Position numbers and translations under genes: made by a program | Notes under the pieces: model-generated | What the model was told of the DNA's origin: nothing | What the model saw: the letters and a program-made list of their open reading frames with translations, nothing else | The model's database searches: none | Shown: positions 63,083 through 64,000 of the stretch, piece by piece | How positions within the stretch are numbered: the stretch's first letter is position 1 | Layout of the letters: each line of letters opens with the position of its first letter | NCBI RefSeq assembly: GCF_009870125.1 | Contig: NC_046681.1 | Span: 19,047,001 to 19,111,000 of the forward strand | Direction: 5' to 3' | Length of the DNA stretch: 64,000 nt | From: Drosophila pseudoobscura | Taxonomy: Eukaryota; Arthropoda; Insecta; Diptera; Drosophilidae

Positions 63083-63589
63083 AACTTGTGGATAAGCGTG
63101 TGGTCGCAACTAATCTTATTGTCCTATGCAGGATGCCGATCAGGATTTCTACTAAAACCAGGACAGTTCGGCTAACTCGTCGCAGTCCTCGGTGGGCATT
63201 GATGACTATTGGGATGAGGCTCTGGTCGGCGACTATGGAAGCACTCAGAATGATGACAGCGATGACTTGGATGGTCACAACAACTAGCCGCCTATCGATG
63301 GGCGTAAGTTCTCTGTTTTTTTTTTTTTTATTCCACCTACTTATAATCCGTTTGTACAGAGCAAGGAAAAGAACCCGGCCGTAACGAGTTGCGTTACTAT
63401 TGGCGATCAAGAGATCATAGACTGCAAAGAACAATTCGACAAGCAGCGGCAGGCAACATTACTTGGGCCGAGCAGGGCAGTAAATGTAAAAGTTGTTCTG
63501 CACTATCTTAAAAGCGTGCTCCGGCGGTCTTAAGCCTTCTGCACCATGTTTTACATCATCGGTTTCGACCGGGTAACTTTTCCTTATTT
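62973..63589 (+). pseudogene. Broken multi-exon fragment of an unrecognised gene
   Basis: Two good GT-AG introns are present (63067-63131 and 63304-63359). The exon between them reads DADQDFY, stop, NQDSSANSSQSSVGIDDYWD to DDLDGHNN, stop, PPIDG, an acidic Asp/Ser-rich sequence of clear coding character interrupted by TAA and TAG. A TGA precedes it in the same frame. The next exon reads SKEKNPAVTSCVTIGDQEII onward in a different frame to LKSVLRRS, TAA, then FCTMFYIIGFDR and a donor GTAACT. I do not recognise the protein. Several stops and a frame conflict at the second junction point to decay. It may be the tail of a chimeric duplicate fused to the tRNase Z piece. Confidence 0.5.
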
Positions 63590-63644
63590 CCCCCTATTCA
63601 TCTTTTCCATTTATTATTTTTTCTTGGTTCTTCTTTTTTCTACG

Positions 63645-64000
63645 TACGTGTCCCACCTGCACGCGGATCATCACATTGGATTGATTGGACTGCTGAAGGA
63701 GCGCAGACAACTGGCTCCAAAGGAAACTCGCTGCTCATACTTGCACCGCGGCAGATTGAGCCATGGATGGAGTTCTAACACGGATAGCTCTTGGCGAGAC
63801 TCCTGACTGGAGAGGCAGTAACTTTGGGCATAACTGCCGCCACTACCAAGTCACCAGTACGAACTGCCAAGCCGCCAGTACGAACAGCTGCTTAAAATCT
63901 TGCGAGGCGTTTGGCGATGCTGTGGATGATCGAGTTCAGCCCAACAATCAACCGTTGCGGAATGAGAGGAGCAGCAGCAAGGTAAGAAGGTCAGTTCTGG
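63645..64000 (+). pseudogene. tRNase Z (RNaseZ/ELAC2-like) fragment, copy 2, cut by the window end
   Basis: The segment starts abruptly inside the tRNase Z family sequence at YVSHLHADHHIGLIGLL, directly after a pyrimidine tract belonging to the preceding intron. It continues with KERRQLAPKETR. In a shifted frame it retains NSLLILAPRQIEPWMEF followed by TAA, a piece missing from copy 1. It then continues LGITAATTKSPV. The upstream half of the domain is absent. The duplication continues past 63980 into the same exon-intron junction as copy 1, so the repeat probably extends beyond the right edge. Confidence 0.75.

Noticed and set aside
1..64000. CRISPR array, bacterial operon, rRNA or integrated phage
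   Set aside because: No regularly spaced repeats, Shine-Dalgarno-linked genes, rRNA or prokaryotic proteins are visible. All real genes are eukaryotic and intron-bearing or fly-type.

Overview
This window is insect nuclear DNA and almost certainly comes from a Drosophila species. It has short GT-AG introns of 50-100 bases, CAG-rich simple repeats, core-promoter motifs of fly type, and proteins that read as fly orthologues. The recognisable genes are alpha-Adaptin, RNA polymerase I second largest subunit, a Ubc9/lesswright-type E2, aristaless and a Hsp60B-type chaperonin. From memory these map to the tip of chromosome arm 2L (cytological 21C-21E) in D. melanogaster, so this is Muller element B. 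The proteins differ enough from D. melanogaster that I take it to be another species. I cannot name it, although the repeat remnants look like obscura-group sequence.

Region 1 (1-19.4 kb) is gene-dense. alpha-Adaptin (+, seven coding exons) converges on RpI135 (-, three exons). A Ubc9-like E2 with an uninterrupted CDS (+) follows, then a five-exon gene (+) for a 1274-residue coiled-coil protein with an N-myristoylation-type start and four internal repeats. That gene converges, with overlapping 3' ends, on a small minus-strand gene whose reading frame is broken by an in-frame TGA.

Region 2 (19.4-52.9 kb) is mostly non-coding and is dominated by aristaless (31.9-34.8 kb, minus, four coding exons), a paired-like homeodomain transcription factor. 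About 12.5 kb downstream and 18 kb upstream of it hold no convincing gene. The sequence is AT-rich with many short tandem repeats, one degenerate dispersed repeat (29.3-29.6 kb) and a possible plus-strand first exon near 42.4 kb. This layout suits a developmental gene with dispersed cis-regulation.

Region 3 (53-64 kb) has the intronless Hsp60B-type gene (minus) with a perfect three-unit heat-shock element 26 bases upstream of its ATG. After about 7 kb of non-coding DNA comes a mosaic of broken, intron-bearing gene fragments (62.3-64 kb). These include two copies of a tRNase Z (ELAC2/RNaseZ) active-site segment with frameshifts and stops. A Motif-1 type promoter and a duplicated AT-rich block precede them, and the second copy runs off the right edge.

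The genes are not an operon or a single pathway. The housekeeping ones cover endocytosis, rRNA synthesis, SUMO conjugation and mitochondrial protein folding. The points most worth checking are the interrupted gene at 18.7-19.1 kb, the tRNase Z-derived repeat cluster, the diverged active-site loop of the Ubc9-like protein and the repeat protein at 13.9-18.6 kb.
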